Shown: positions 1 to 11,252 of the stretch, piece after piece
Layout: each line of letters opens with the position of its first letter
Position numbering within the stretch: position 1 is the stretch's first letter
From: Rhipidocladum racemiflorum
Taxonomy: Eukaryota; Streptophyta; Magnoliopsida; Poales; Poaceae
Length of the DNA: 64,000 bases
Direction of reading: 5' to 3'
Assembly (NCBI GenBank): GCA_036346355.1
Contig: CM070570.1
Location: 48,809,592 to 48,873,591 of the forward strand
Position numbers and translations under genes: made by a program
Notes under the pieces: model-generated
Seen by the model: the letters and a program-made list of their open reading frames with translations, nothing else
The model's database searches: none
What the model was told of the DNA's origin: nothing

Positions 1-136
1 ACCGCAGCTGGAAGCTCCTCTGAGCTGGCCCACGAGCATTAAGCGAAACGCTACCTCAGCAACAAACTCCTCAACTCCTGGAGCCTCGCCCCTGGCCTCC
101 ACGGCCACGGCGTCCACGGCCTCTACCCCTCGGCAT
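1..136 (-). CDS. possible gag N-terminus, partial
   Basis: The first ATG downstream of the primer binding site on the minus strand is at 136-134. It opens a short Arg/Gly-rich frame (MPRGRGRGRRGRGG...) that meets a TGA after about 21 codons. Basic N-termini of this kind are seen in some plant Ty3 Gag proteins, but the frame stops early, so it is either frameshifted or not coding. Only the position between PBS and the expected gag supports it. No domain is visible before the window ends. Confidence 0.25.
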
Positions 137-444
137 GGCTGCTTTAGACAGACAACCACCCAAACACGAAAGCACACAATCAAGATCATAGATCAAACAT
201 CATCATAAGCATATTCCTTATCACATAATCAAGCGCGATGCAATGACGAACCAAAACCCATCCTACTGTGCATCCAAGTGTGTCAGATTTTAGATTAGTT
301 ATACCACTTTTACAAGTTTTAACGTTGCTATCCTATAACAAGGTTTTAGTTAGAACCTAAGCCATGTTTCTAAGTTATTCCACATCATATTTTAGTTGCA
401 ACTTAAGATATGACACTAAAAGTACATATTCCGAGGACCTACGG

Positions 445-457
445 CCGCTCGATACCA
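445..457 (-). other. primer binding site, tRNA-iMet type (degenerate)
   Basis: The minus strand reads TGGTATCGAGCGG. This is one base short of TGGTATCAGAGC, the usual complement of the 3' end of plant initiator tRNA-Met. It lies a few bases inside the LTR end, as expected. Confidence 0.6.
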
Positions 458-462
458 ATCAG

Positions 463-2658
463 TAACACCCGGCATTTAATATGCCCGAATGCTACCAAAC
501 ACAAGCTAAACAACAACTAAATACCACATTTAACATAAAATTCCAGCAAAGGTGCATAGGCTAAAAACCGAGATTTCGGCAGCACCTCCTTTGTTTTATC
601 ATGAATTTAAGGAACAGCAACAATATAGCATTATATGGCAATAAGAGAAACATCTAAAACAACAATAAATAAAGTCTTAACGACAATAAGAGACTAACAT
701 TAAGCTCTTAAGGTTCCAAGTGTCAAACAAACAATAGAACTCTCATTAACCAAGCTAAGACTTAATTTTAAAGACCATCACACGCAATTTATTATCAAAC
801 TAAATGAATTGACTTGGGGAACATTAAGGTGAAGCAACGTGTGAGCGTGTGACTATTCCCCTTTCCGCATGCCGTTCTCATGGTACCTAAAACAACAAGA
901 AAACACAAGGGTGAGTTCGAAAACTTCAGCAAGCATACTGCAATGGACAACAAGCATAACAACATGGCAATAACATCTTCCATCATGTATATCATCTCAT
1001 TCATGATTACTTATCAATATCATCATCAATTTGTATGCGAAGTAATGCAATGCTCTCGACCCTCTGGAACCTCATACCGGTATGGGAAGTACACACCCGT
1101 CGGTGTGCACCCTTTCCTCCCTTCCATCCCGAAGATGGAGGGTGCCTACTCGCTTCCAAACACCACGTGGATGGAATCACGACATAGGACTTACTCAATG
1201 GCGTTCCGGATTAGTCATAACTTTCTCACCGACCTTGCCGGACTAGTTAAGACTTTCTCACCGCCCTCGCCCTATCTCATGACATGCATGCAACCATGCC
1301 AATTATCATATTTAATTCACATATTAACACATGGCATCATAATATGTTAAACATGCTCATCATATCATATCATTCATTAACACATGGCAAGTGGACATAT
1401 ATCATGTAAACAATTCCATCTAATCTCAACATGCAACCTACAACTCGCTATCCATCACAACACACTTGCCTCAACCACGTGCAACGGATTGGCGGGAAGA
1501 AGAGGGCACTTCCGGGGTCACACCACCTGCACATAGGCATCACACACTCACAATCATAGCCTCCAAACAGTACACAAACCCCCATCTAACCCGACATTGC
1601 CAACTACTCGCAAAACCTAAAAAACAGAGGTTCTGTCCCGGCGGGACAGCAGTCTTGCAAAAGGCATAACTTGAGTTCTGGGACTCCGAATGAATTAAAC
1701 GAGTACACCCTCGCGTAGCCTAGGAAATTTCCCAACTTTCTCTAGGTATAAGGAAAGTCTGATTCGGCCTCTAAGGTTGTTTAATCTACAGATTACCGAG
1801 ATCTGTTCCAATTACGTCACAGATTTTTAGGCGCTCGGTAAAACAGCCATAACTTTCAAACGGCTGATCGGAATTTAACGTGCTTTACGTCCACGGAAAG
1901 ATAATTAAATTATCTACAACTTCCTAGAAGTCCGTACGGTCAGATTCGAAATCTAAATCGACGGAAACTCGAATCCTAGTTCGACTGCTCAATCTGCCCG
2001 AAAACAGAAACGTGGACAAGTTTAGATCTAACCCAAATTACTTCAATCCAGCGCCTCCAATTGATCTAAAAACTTGATAAACACCCTAATAACAGTACCT
2101 AGATCATCCCCAAGGATCCCCAAGATCATACCTTTGCCCGACGAACAAATCTCCAATCAATCTCCGCGGATCTCCTCGCGAATCGCTCCTCGCTCCTCGC
2201 TCCTCGCTCCACAGGATGGATCCACGAGGTGCAGGGGTGGGGAGGCCACCCTAGGGCAGCAAGGGGTGGAGGGGAGGTGGTGTGGAGGTGGAGGAAAGGG
2301 AGGGGGAGGCGCACGGTTTGGGAGGGGAAGGGGTGGGGGCGGCTAGGGCTAGGGGGGAAGGGAGGAGAGGTGGAGGGGGAAGGTGGGGCGCCAAAAAGGG
2401 GGTGGGGGGCGCAAGGGGCTGGGGGAAGCCCCCTTTTAACAGCCCTCAACCCAATCCTAGTCCGTTACGGAGACCTAATCCATTCCACCAAAGCCCACCA
2501 AGGCCCAAAACTCCCCCGAGAAGGCCCAAAACCCCGAAAACGGCCCGGAAAAGCTATTAACCCCCAAGTCTTATGGTTTTAACCTTATTTCCACACCTCA
2601 TACTATATTTAACCTTATCATGCTCAATAATAAGGTTACGACACTCCGAGGTGTCACA
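463..2658 (-). repeat. 5' LTR of the left-edge retrotransposon
   Basis: This is an LTR of about 2.2 kb. Its start (TGTGACACC on the minus strand) is clear. Its end is set by the primer binding site and is degraded (GTGTTAC, then CTGA), so it may be off by a few bases. About 210 bp in there is a TATA-like TTAAAAGG near 2435-2445 (minus), followed by a very GC-rich, purine-biased stretch (2220-2420) that would be the early transcript. The 60-120 aa frames in that GC-rich stretch are compositional and I do not call them genes. Confidence 0.65.
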
Positions 2659-3869
2659 GTAGGTGCTCCCAATAAGGTAGGTCCCAAAATATTGATCTCT
2701 TCTTCCATATGCTCCTCTTACGGGTTCTCGATTTACGTCTCTTTCCAAGCGCAACATCCAAATCTTTAACCATATCACAAACAGCTCCCCCACTTAAAGG
2801 CTTTAGAGCTGAATCATCCTCATTTCTTCCATCGAATTGTTTCTTCATCTTGTGGTATGGGTGATTCCTCTGAAGGAACCTATAGTGACGTATGTACACG
2901 ATTTTGCTCAAGTGATTCAGCAGAACAACAGACAGTGCAATGTGAAGTTCTCTTGTTTGCACGCATCTCATACTTGTACCCTTCTCTACTGGAAAGAATT
3001 AGTAGGGTGTCTTAGCTTTCCATCATTCTTATACTCTTCTGAGTGCCAACATAACAGTATTGTCTCCCTAGGGTTGGCAAATAAATGCTTCAAATAGGGA
3101 ATTACAGGCAGATACCACAACAACTTAGCAGGAGGTCATTTCTTCACCATGATGCCCTCGCTATCGTCACCTGGTTGATTCTTATGTTTGCACCGAGATG
3201 CGTTGCACACCAGATATACATGCAAGTCAGCGTACTCTTTACGGTAGAGGATACAATTATTTGGATATGCATGTATTCTTTCTACTTCCATTCGCAAGGG
3301 ACAAAGAACTTTCCTGACTTTGTAGGTAGTTGTTGGCAACTCATTTCTCTCCGGAAGCATGTCCGCTAATAGACCTAACAACGCCGCGAAACTATTTTTA
3401 GACCAACCATTACTTGCCATCAATTTCAACAGTTCAAGCACGGACAACAACCTTATATATTTCGACTTACAGCTCGAGAACAAAGGTTTCTCTGAGTCGT
3501 GCAGTAAAGCCCAAAATTTATCATACTCTCTCTCATCACGGTTCTCTTCTGCATCGCGCAACATCTGATGGAAATTGTCATCGTACAGCATGTCCTCATC
3601 GGAAGCACAATCGATATCATCGGGCATATCATTGACTTCGTCGGCTATGTTAGTACTGCTACTTCCTGTATAATCTACTCTTCACCATGGCTAGTCCAAC
3701 ATGTATACCCCTTTTGAAACCCTGTAGAATCAAGTGTGCTTTGATCTGGTGTCATAAATTGGACCTCCTTATTAAGCATATCCTCCTCTGCAGCTCTTCT
3801 AAAAGCAGAGACACCATTAATGTACTCGGCACTCGAACAATTTACAGCGTACATCCAGCTTCGATCCAT
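2659..3869 (-). pseudogene. TNP2-like CACTA transposase, broken
   Basis: Several frames together give recognisable TNP2 pieces in the right order. First comes the transposase-associated N-terminal domain at 3675-3869 (MDRSWMY... EYI.GV.AF.RAAEE). The block at 3136-3627 contains a LADMLPERNELP-type motif, KVRKVLCPL, and an IHAYPNNCILYR motif. A WYLPVIPYLKHLFA-like stretch lies around 3000-3125. Then HYRFL..NHPY..KK.FDG and the IWKKRSIFWDLPYW motif fall at 2654-2880. Compared with the family, about 140 residues are missing between the WYLPVIP and HYRFL blocks, so there is an internal deletion as well as frameshifts. The retrotransposon at 2658 removes the remaining catalytic part from view. It cannot make an active transposase. 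Confidence 0.85.
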
Positions 3870-4517
3870 CTATGTACACTACATATATAACAATAAGTGT
3901 TAAATGATGAAGTACACTAGGAGTGCATGCACATGCACACATTCTTAAATTGGAGCATTGATTAACTAGCTAAACCCTACCATAAATCATAAACCATGCT
4001 AGATCTAAATAATCTTCACTCTGTACCAAACTAGCTACATCTAAACCAAATTTATATCTTCAATTCTCTCTTACCAAACTAGATACCTTAGATCGCAAAC
4101 AACAAATGGATCTACAAACTACATCTAAAATAAGTATCTTCAAATTTTCTCTCTTTATAAAGCTAACTAGCTTCTTAGATAAAAAAAAAAGAACAAATGG
4201 ATCTTTAATTCTCTCTTTACCTAGCTAGCTACATCTTCAGTATAATGCTATTAGAACCAATTACTACTTTAGAACAAAAGAACAAATGGATCTACACCAA
4301 GCTAGATCTAAACCATATTTAATTCTCTATTTACCAAGCTAGATCTTCAATATAATGCAATTAGAACCAATTACTAACTTTAGATCACCAAAAATAAAAG
4401 GATCTACAATCACTTTTCCCAGTCTCCTTACACCAGGTTGCCTCACAATAGCACCCACATCAAAAGTAGCTCGAGAAACCCTAAAAACACTAAGTGGGTT
4501 AGGGGCCTTAGGGCTCT
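3870..4517 (-). other. CACTA-2 upstream intron/leader with degenerate repeats
   Basis: This AT-rich stretch lies upstream of the first transposase codon on the minus strand. A unit of roughly 80-100 bp with the shared core GAACAAATGGATCT (plus-strand reading) and AGAACCAATTACTA recurs at about 4110, 4190, 4260 and 4370. The first exon of TNP2 genes is often preceded by a long intron, and this looks like it. There is no coding frame. Confidence 0.45.
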
Positions 4518-4802
4518 TGTCGGGACCCAGATATGCAGATCCGGACCCTCTGTGTATTCAGCACTAGTCCAGGATCACGCTAGTGCACACAGTCTCAACA
4601 TTGGTAAATATCACAATCGTACTCAGCGAAATAATAAAGTACTTTATTTAATTAACCAAACTGGTTGCTCGACCTTATGGTCAAGTTACAAAAGTACGCC
4701 TCGCAGGGCGGAAACTTATTAAGAGAAATAACTTGCAGCGGAAAAGAAAAGAAACGCGTGGCGCCAACGAATATGCCACAGGCAACTAGCTGGGCTCGCT
4801 CC

Positions 4803-6138
4803 CTAGGTAGACGGCTCCTCCTAAAGTTCTTCCTCCAAAGCTGGCGTCGCTTCTTCTTCAACTGGTGTTGTATTGTTTCAAGGGGTGAGTACTTGGTACT
4901 CAGCAAGTCATGCACAAAATGCAAAGCTAATATTCTACATGCATGGTTTAGTACAAAGGACAGGATCATGGTTCATTTGCAGTGAAACAGCATTCATAAA
5001 TATAGTAATATATTGCAAAGCAGTAAAAGAATAGTAAGGGTAATAACTTTCACAATCATTTCACAAATAAAGCATTCCACAACCTAAGTCCAATTCTCAG
5101 TCCCAACCCAAACATTTACCAAAACCAAGTTATTTTCATGAAAATTTAACCCTTGACTGTAATCCCCGAGAAGTGTCCAATGCCGCGGACTCGGCTATTC
5201 GAATAGATTTTACACTCTGCAGAGGTTATGCACTTTACCCACAAGATACAATCAAACACCATAAAGGCGAGTGCCCGTAACAAAGTTTTTCGGAAACCTC
5301 TAACTTTACAAGTGAACCTCTCCGGTTGCCATATACCACCCCTTCCCTTAGCAGAGGCGAAGTATGGGACCGACATACCGTTAGATGGGTACCATGCCGC
5401 ACCACCTACTATGCTCCCCCTACATCTACACAAAAGGTATAGTTGACACCCCGAGATATCACATGCAAGTTATTAGCAACCTACTCCAATAGGTCCGTCC
5501 CATTCCAGACTTGTGGTTGCATGCTTGACTCAGTTCAAAGGCTTGCAAGGTTAAGTCCTTAGGGTGACCAAGGCAAGACTACCCGAAGAACCAAAACATC
5601 TCTGCTCGTACCAATCCTGGCCCACCAGATCAATCTTGCCACTTGCCCCAGTCTAAAGCATTTTACCACCCCAGTTCTTTACCATGCACCACGTGCCATC
5701 AACATCATTCATCAATAACACATGACACTTTCCAAAACATGTTCCATATCTCATTAAGTCATCGTTAATAGTTGATTGTCCAAAATCATGTCATCTACGT
5801 GGCAGGGCTAAGCATTATACTACAGTGGTCTAATTACCCATGTTGGCAATCTAATAATGTCCAACTACATAATCCATAACTAGGGTGACAAAAGATTCAT
5901 GGCATACAATTATTTATGACAAGGTGGCATATAGCAAAATTGGCATTTAACTAATTCCCAGAAGTAATTAAAGCATTTTATACTTAAATTAGCATGCACT
6001 AAACTGAATCAAAATAATTTTTGAAAGTGGGAACAATATGATCAAAATATAACTTGCCTTCAAAAAGTAGTTGTTATTGGTCTTGAGCTGGCTCCTGGGT
6101 CAAAACTTCTCCTTCGAAGCCTTCGGGTACTTCAACGT
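4803..6138 (-). pseudogene. spliced small-ORF-like segments in the solo Tekay LTR
   Basis: Two minus-strand segments, 6138-6058 (81 nt) and 4861-4803 (59 nt), align without indels to the segments in the LTRs of elements A and B. The first ends TTTGAAG followed by GCAAGT, the form of a plant GC-type splice donor. The second follows CCAG. Joining them gives G|TT, a valine codon, and an in-frame tail ending at the shared TAG (4805-4803). This copy has a TAA inside the first segment and a TAG inside the second, so it is dead. The start codon and first exon are not resolved. See the findings for the comparison. Confidence 0.45.
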
Positions 6139-7310
6139 CTACTCGTAACAGATGAAAATAGCAATAAATAAATAAAACAGATAGCAACTCAAGTCCAAAA
6201 ATCAAATAAAATTTAGAATCAAATATATCTTGATTTTATAAAATTTTAGAAATTGGAATAACTCAAATCGGAGTTAAAACGCAAAAGTTATAAGCATTTG
6301 AAGTTTGAAAAATCAATTAAAAGAATAAACTGAATTAACTCATTTATTTTTGAATTGATAATTTGGATAAAAATATATTTTTCGAAAAATAATGTGTCGC
6401 TTACAAGTGGACCAACCGATGATGTCATTGCTGACGTCACGCACGCACGGGCGTGCTATTCCATCTAAACCGTTGATTCAAAATCCAACGGTCTAGATCC
6501 AATCGAGATCGAACCAGTCCGAACTGAACGCTAGATCTAAGTGGTCCGAACTGAACGCTAGATCGTAGCCATTCGATCTAAATCCGATGGCCCAATGGCA
6601 ACATTCTAAGGCCAATCTATGCCATCCATTCTGTGCCATCCATTCTAGATCCAACGGTTGGAAATAGATCTAATCTCGTGAAATAACAAAACTACGCGAT
6701 TCAATCTAACCGTACGATCTTGATCCGACGGTCAAAACAAACGTGCTATGGCGTGCCATTTTGCTAGTTGCGGCGTGCTATTCAGTCTGAACCGTTCAAC
6801 CTAGATCTCACGGTCAGGATCAAACTAGGATCGGACCGGTCCGAACTTATCGAGCCTACGTGGCCTAATCTGATGCGTTGGATCTGGATCCAACGGTCCA
6901 GATTGCATCTAATCTATACGGGGATTAGGGCAACGTGGACTCACCGTGGTGGTAGGATCTTGATCGGACGGTTGAGGGAGCTTGCGGGTTCCGATGGCGG
7001 CGCGGTGGCGTGCGGCTGCCGACGCGGTGGCGTGCGGATGCCGGCGCTGGAGACGATGACCACGGTGACGGCGCCCAAGAACTCCTCCGGCGAAGTGGAT
7101 GGTACGCACAGGCGCGCCTTGCGAAGGGGATCCTAGATCTGGCCTTGAACACGGCGGAGACGGCTCGACGGCGGCAGTATGCGCAAGAAACCGAAGCGAA
7201 GCCCTAACCTAACTACGGCGAGCAATTGCGGGCGGGCGGCGGCTTGAGCTCAGTGGCCTAGGGCAAAGTGTGCGCACGGAAGAGGGGATCACGACATGGG
7301 TGGCAACGCA

Positions 7311-7320
7311 TTAAATAGCC
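7311..7320 (-). promoter_or_regulatory. TATA-like box of the solo Tekay LTR
   Basis: The minus strand reads GGCTATTTAA. The same box recurs at the equivalent place in every Tekay LTR here (17749-17758, 26931-26940, 54082-54090, 63358-63367), about 490-680 bp from the LTR start. Confidence 0.55.
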
Positions 7321-7810
7321 CCCTCGACGTCCATGAAATTCACGGAAAACGAGGCCCACCCGCACGCGGCGGCGGAATCCGGCGGCGATACGGAGAGGTG
7401 ACGTGGCTCAAGATCCAACGGTCACGCGGTTAGGGTTTGGGTTCGGTTCGGTTGGGCTCGAGTCGGACTCGAGTCCGACTTGGTCGGTTGAACAGTACTA
7501 ACCCGCTAGGGTTTCCAGCGTTTTAATATTTAAAAATAATTCTCAAAATTCATTTAATTCGGGAAAAATAGCAAAATACTCGGAAAAATTCCAGAAAAAT
7601 TCTGGAAAATACTTTGAGACATTTTGGACTTAAATAAAATATCAACAAAAATTTTATTTAAAACTTTAATTATTTAATTATCTCTAAAGGGAATAAATTA
7701 AAATTAAATCCAAATAATTCCAAATAAATCCCAAAAAATTCCAAAAATTCTCAAAAGTGCAAAACACCATTAAAATACATGAAAAGAAAAAATTGGGGTG
7801 TTACAGCTCT

Positions 7811-8158
7811 CTGTACTTGTTCCCAGGAAATGCTCATCATAGATGATTCTAGCCAAAAAATTGTATGTGATAACACCTCATCATAGATGGTTCTAGCAAA
7901 AAACCGTTAATAATAACTACCATAGTCATCACTGACGGTTTTTAACTAGCAGTGTCAGTGATAGGTGTCCTCATCACTGACAGTTCTAGCATAAAATCAT
8001 CAGTGATGACTATTATCACTGATGGTTTTTGGCTAGAACCGTCTGTGATGAGGATCCTCATCACTGACATTGGTAGTCATCACTGACGGTTTTTTGCTAG
8101 AACCGTCTGTGATGTTGTCCTCATCACTAACCCTTCTAGCTAAAAAACATTAGTGATG
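7811..8158 (-). repeat. CACTA-2 subterminal inverted-repeat array
   Basis: Alternating copies of CATCACTGACGGTTTTT and its complement-like partner AACCGTCTGTGATGAG pack this stretch. A clear hairpin unit lies at about 8073-8114. CACTA elements carry such arrays just inside their termini as transposase binding sites. The motif differs from that of CACTA-1 (GTGGCGGTT), so the two elements belong to different subfamilies. Confidence 0.7.
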
Positions 8159-10109
8159 CCCGCCAGCTGCTGCCTAGAAGACTGGAAGCAGATCCCGCCC
8201 CTGCCCCTAGCCCCGCTGGCTGGCCACAACCCTCGCGCAAGGTGCTTCCATCCAAAGCTGACAGTAGAGCTCCTTTCGCGCGCATGGTGATGAATTTTGT
8301 TCCTTCGTGAATTGTGAATTGTGACTAATACTACTTCTATCACATAAATCTTCCCATGGAAATATGTAATAGCAATGTAGCACAGTTTAGATCAGGGCTT
8401 CTCGAGGTGTTAGTTCTTCCGTAAAGATGTGACTTAGCAATTAGATTACACTAAGGTGTGGTAATTTAAATTGTGAAGTGTGCATAATTTCCCATGGTAG
8501 AATATGCATGTGTGTGGTGTGCTCTAGGATGCAAAATCTTGCATTATTTGATCCAATATTGTCACTGGTATTACCTTAGTGTCTACTCACTTCATGTTTC
8601 TTCAGATGCAGGCTTTGAATATGTATGGAATTGTTATACTGATCGTGGCATTGACATGTGTGGCTTATCTAAATATTAGTGCTGTTCTTTACTCAAGTGT
8701 GTATGTGTGTGTTTTATGGTTAATGGTTGGTCTGGTCGGGACTAAGGAGGATCCCACTTTCGTCTAATTGTTTTCATTTAAAATTACTAGATGGTTTGAA
8801 ATCTTAGCGAAAACTAGATGAACTGTGCTAGTTTTGGTTATGCACTAAATCACAAATCACATCAAGTCATCATCAATTCCATTTTTTGAATTGTGAATGG
8901 TAGCTTAATAGCTTTGGTTATGAATTGTGAATGTTAGTTGAATTTACCATAAATTTTGTTGCCTACTAGTTTATGTCAAAAGCAACTCCTTTTTACAGTT
9001 TTAACTTGCAAAAAGTATTTTGATTGCTAATGATAAATCAATAAAGGCCCTTGATGTGGCTTCAGGTTTCATATGTGAGATTATTTCTGGAGTAATTCCG
9101 AGGCTACAAGTTTTTGAAGTTGAGGTTAATAATATCAACATTCACTTTCTTGATAGAAGAACGTGAGAACCATATCTTGACTTAGTGAGATTCTCTTCAC
9201 TGATCACTGTTTTATAGCCATATAATATTATGATATTTCTTATCTTTTTTTCTTCTCTGTCCATTTCGCACTATGTTTGTATTTTTGGCTACTTTAGAAG
9301 CACTATTGATGATAGTTATAAATGTTTGTACTAATTTACATATACAATTTTATTTTTGTAGGTTTAGCTTCTTGTACTTTTGTTTATGACGAAGTGATTT
9401 GACTCGGATCCACCAAACATTCATTGGTTAGGTATTAATTTTTGTACTGCTCCACTATGTTATGCTGTTTTTAACATATTTTATCTATTTTGTTGTATCG
9501 TTATGTATGAAGTTCAAATTTATTTTTAATTGTGCATTTGTGTAATATTTTTGTTGTACCTCGGTGTCGGTATTATTTGGCGTCAGTTATCAGCTTGAGG
9601 TTTGACAGAATCCTGACTCCACGCCCTCGTGAGCGAAGGGTGCAATATGTATTGGATGATGTTTTTCTACTTACACGTGGTACTATCATGCATCGAGTAA
9701 CTTATTAGTTACGCCATGCATGTAATTATAACGCAATCGCTTCTCCTGTTCGTTTGGTTTCACATTTTAATTTGTGCAATCAAAAGCAGAAGTTGCATGC
9801 AGTGATTTATATTATAAAACGGATGAAGTAATTAACTGGTTTTCGCTGTAAGAGATTAAGTGGCTATATGCAATTCTATCGGTGGTCCAAATCAAGCGAT
9901 CATGCAATTAAGGATGCTGCGTACGGTACGTACGTAATCGTAGGTTTTGTCCTGCAATTAATGGGCGGTCGGGTCCGCTGTATATAGCCATGTGGTAATT
10001 TGCCACGTGGTGATTCTGGAACTACTCCATGGCGCACGGTCGTACCACTCGCGTACGTAGCTCGGGACCACGTGAACACTGTATCTCGTTCAAAACAAGT
10101 ACTCTACTA
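8159..10109. other. unassigned, no gene seen
   Basis: The first 150 bp are GC-rich, then the sequence is AT-rich and intron-like. The longest frames are about 60-70 aa and lack any familiar motif. Some short pieces look exon-like (for example after the TTCAG at about 8600 and the CTTCAG at about 9065), but no continuous reading frame links them. It could be the eroded end of CACTA-2, a captured gene fragment, or plain intergenic DNA. I cannot decide between these. Confidence 0.4.
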
Positions 10110-10282
10110 CTACCTCCGTCAAATTGTATAAGGCACGGTTTGATCTAGTACAGTCTTTAAAATTAAATTTTAATTATTAATTTTTTGTAACATTTTGTTT
10201 ATAGCTACAAAACTATAATCATAAGAAATTACTTTTAAATATGAATATAACAATGTTACTTTTCTGTCATATAATTTATATA

Positions 10283-10620
10283 CTAGTTATATGCCCGTGC
10301 GTTGCTACGAAAAACAAAATTGATAACGAAAAATAAAGATTAAAAATAAAAAAAATACTATTTCATAAGATCAAACATCTATCTTTAACACTTCGTTTCT
10401 TACAAAAGCTGGCTAATTAAAGCAACACTTCGTTTTTTGCGTAGGGCAATTAAGCAGGGCAATTAATGTGACGTATTTCATAAGATCAAACATCTATCTT
10501 TAACTCTTCATTTCTTGCAAAAGCTGGCTAATTAAAGCAACGCTTTGTTTCTTGCGTAGGGCAATTAAGCAGGGCAATTAATGTGACGTGGGAAGAAACT
10601 CTCACTTTATATAGTAGAGA
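10283..10620 (-). mobile_element. non-autonomous Helitron
   Basis: On the minus strand it begins TCTCTACTATATAAAG and ends CTAG, preceded by the GC-rich GCAACGCACGGGC typical of plant Helitron 3' ends. The flanks are A on the 5' side and T on the 3' side, the known Helitron target preference, with no target duplication. At 338 bp it is non-coding. It lies inside the Stowaway-like MITE. The usual 3' hairpin is imperfect because its first arm is eroded. Confidence 0.75.
10361..10590. repeat. two-copy tandem repeat, 115-bp unit, inside the Helitron
   Basis: The sequence starting TTTCATAAGATCAAACATC at 10361 repeats at 10476 with a few substitutions. Both copies end in AATTAATGTGACGT. Together they make up about two thirds of the Helitron. 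Confidence 0.9.
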
Positions 10621-10702
10621 TTATTGGCCTAATTGTTGGTCGAAGTTTACAAATTTAGAATCTCAAAATACGTGAACATCTTATAAGAATAAATAGATGG
10701 AG

Positions 10703-11252
10703 TAATTCCGTAAGAATTGTACATGGGACAGTTTAATTTCTATAAAATTTCTGAAAAGCTTTTACGCTAGCTCCATTAATCAAGGGCGCCGTGTCTACCG
10801 CGAGGTAGAAGGATGGATTAAAAAGTCTTAGAATATTAATTGTAAGAAAAGAAGTGTTTGGCTCACATAACCAAATTAATGTTACACATTTTTTTCTTCA
10901 AATTCCTGCATTTACTTTCGTATTGTCGAAGGGGGTTTTCCAATCTCCAACTTTAATTAGAGGGCTAGCTAGCGTTGATCTACCGCCATGGAGCTCCAAA
11001 TAATGGGCAATGGAGCCTGATAGGCCACCAAACAGTGTGGCCCTTAACTAATTTTTTTCTCCCACGGCCGCTAACTTTTTCGGCCATTTCACATCATTGG
11101 CCACGTATCTTTTTCTAACTATTGGTACCACAACACCTAGGGAGTACTGTTTTAATGTCAACCAGCCTTTAAGATTCAACTAGCTAGGATTGGTACAATC
11201 ATGCATGCATCTGCAGGTACCTGAGATCAGGGTAGGGTCATGTAAAATCCGC
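10703..11252. other. unassigned intergenic DNA, no gene seen
   Basis: There is no frame above 60 aa and no repeat or element terminus apart from the flanking ones. It is the immediate left flank of CACTA-1, whose presumed 3-bp target copy is CGC (11250-11252). Confidence 0.5.

Larger units (their letters stand above)
1..2658 (-). mobile_element. LTR retrotransposon, 5' end, cut by the left edge
   Basis: On the minus strand an LTR begins TGTGACACC at 2658 and runs to about 463. It is followed by a primer binding site resembling initiator tRNA-Met and then about 440 bp of leader and possible gag start before the window ends. It interrupts a CACTA transposase frame exactly at 2658/2659, so it is an insertion. 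The right-hand target site would be GTAGG (2659-2663); the matching copy lies outside the window. Ty3/gypsy is likely from the Met primer and the long GC-rich LTR, but no pol is visible, so the superfamily is inferred. Confidence 0.75.
4518..7805 (-). repeat. solo LTR of a Tekay-type chromovirus
   Basis: This 3288-bp LTR runs TGTCGGGAC... to ...GGTGTTACA and is flanked by a perfect 5-bp duplication GCTCT (4513-4517 and 7806-7810). No PBS, PPT or pol is present, so LTR-LTR recombination removed the rest. Sequence order matches the LTRs of Tekay elements A and B, so the sense strand is minus. A TATA-like box lies at 7311-7320, putting most of the LTR downstream of the transcription start. It also holds the paired coding-like segments annotated at 4803-6138 and a conserved block at about 5150-5260. 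Confidence 0.92.
2659..8158 (-). mobile_element. CACTA (En/Spm) element 2, degenerate
   Basis: The pieces are a TNP2 transposase pseudogene (2659-3869), intron-like 5' sequence (3870-4517), and CACTA-style subterminal inverted repeats (7811-8158). A solo Tekay LTR separates the last two. The transposase reads leftwards, so the 5' terminus should lie right of 8158, but no CACTA/TAGTG terminus is visible there up to 11252. The right end is therefore lost or too diverged. The left end is beyond the inserted retrotransposon. Confidence 0.7.
10110..10702. mobile_element. Stowaway-like MITE (Tc1/mariner type)
   Basis: The left end CTACCTCCGTC and the right end ...AGATGGAG resemble the CTCCCTCCGT termini of grass Stowaway MITEs. 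Both are flanked by TA (10108-10109 and 10703-10704). Without the Helitron inside it the element is about 255 bp, AT-rich and non-coding, as expected. The terminal repeats are imperfect, so the family assignment is moderate. Confidence 0.6.

Noticed and set aside
880..1350. 156-codon plus-strand frame in the left-edge LTR
   Set aside because: Antisense to the element, low complexity in parts, and no motif; taken as a chance frame.
2074..2582. overlapping Gly/Arg-rich frames in the left LTR
   Set aside because: The DNA is purine-biased (G-rich), so all three frames are open. A compositional artefact.
3136..3869. possible host gene at the transposase frames
   Set aside because: The motif order matches TNP2 transposases, with frameshifts, a deletion and neighbouring CACTA repeats.
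8494..8767. short frames in the unassigned region as a membrane peptide gene
   Set aside because: They are rich in Tyr, Cys and Val by composition, overlap in two frames, and have no matching promoter or motif.
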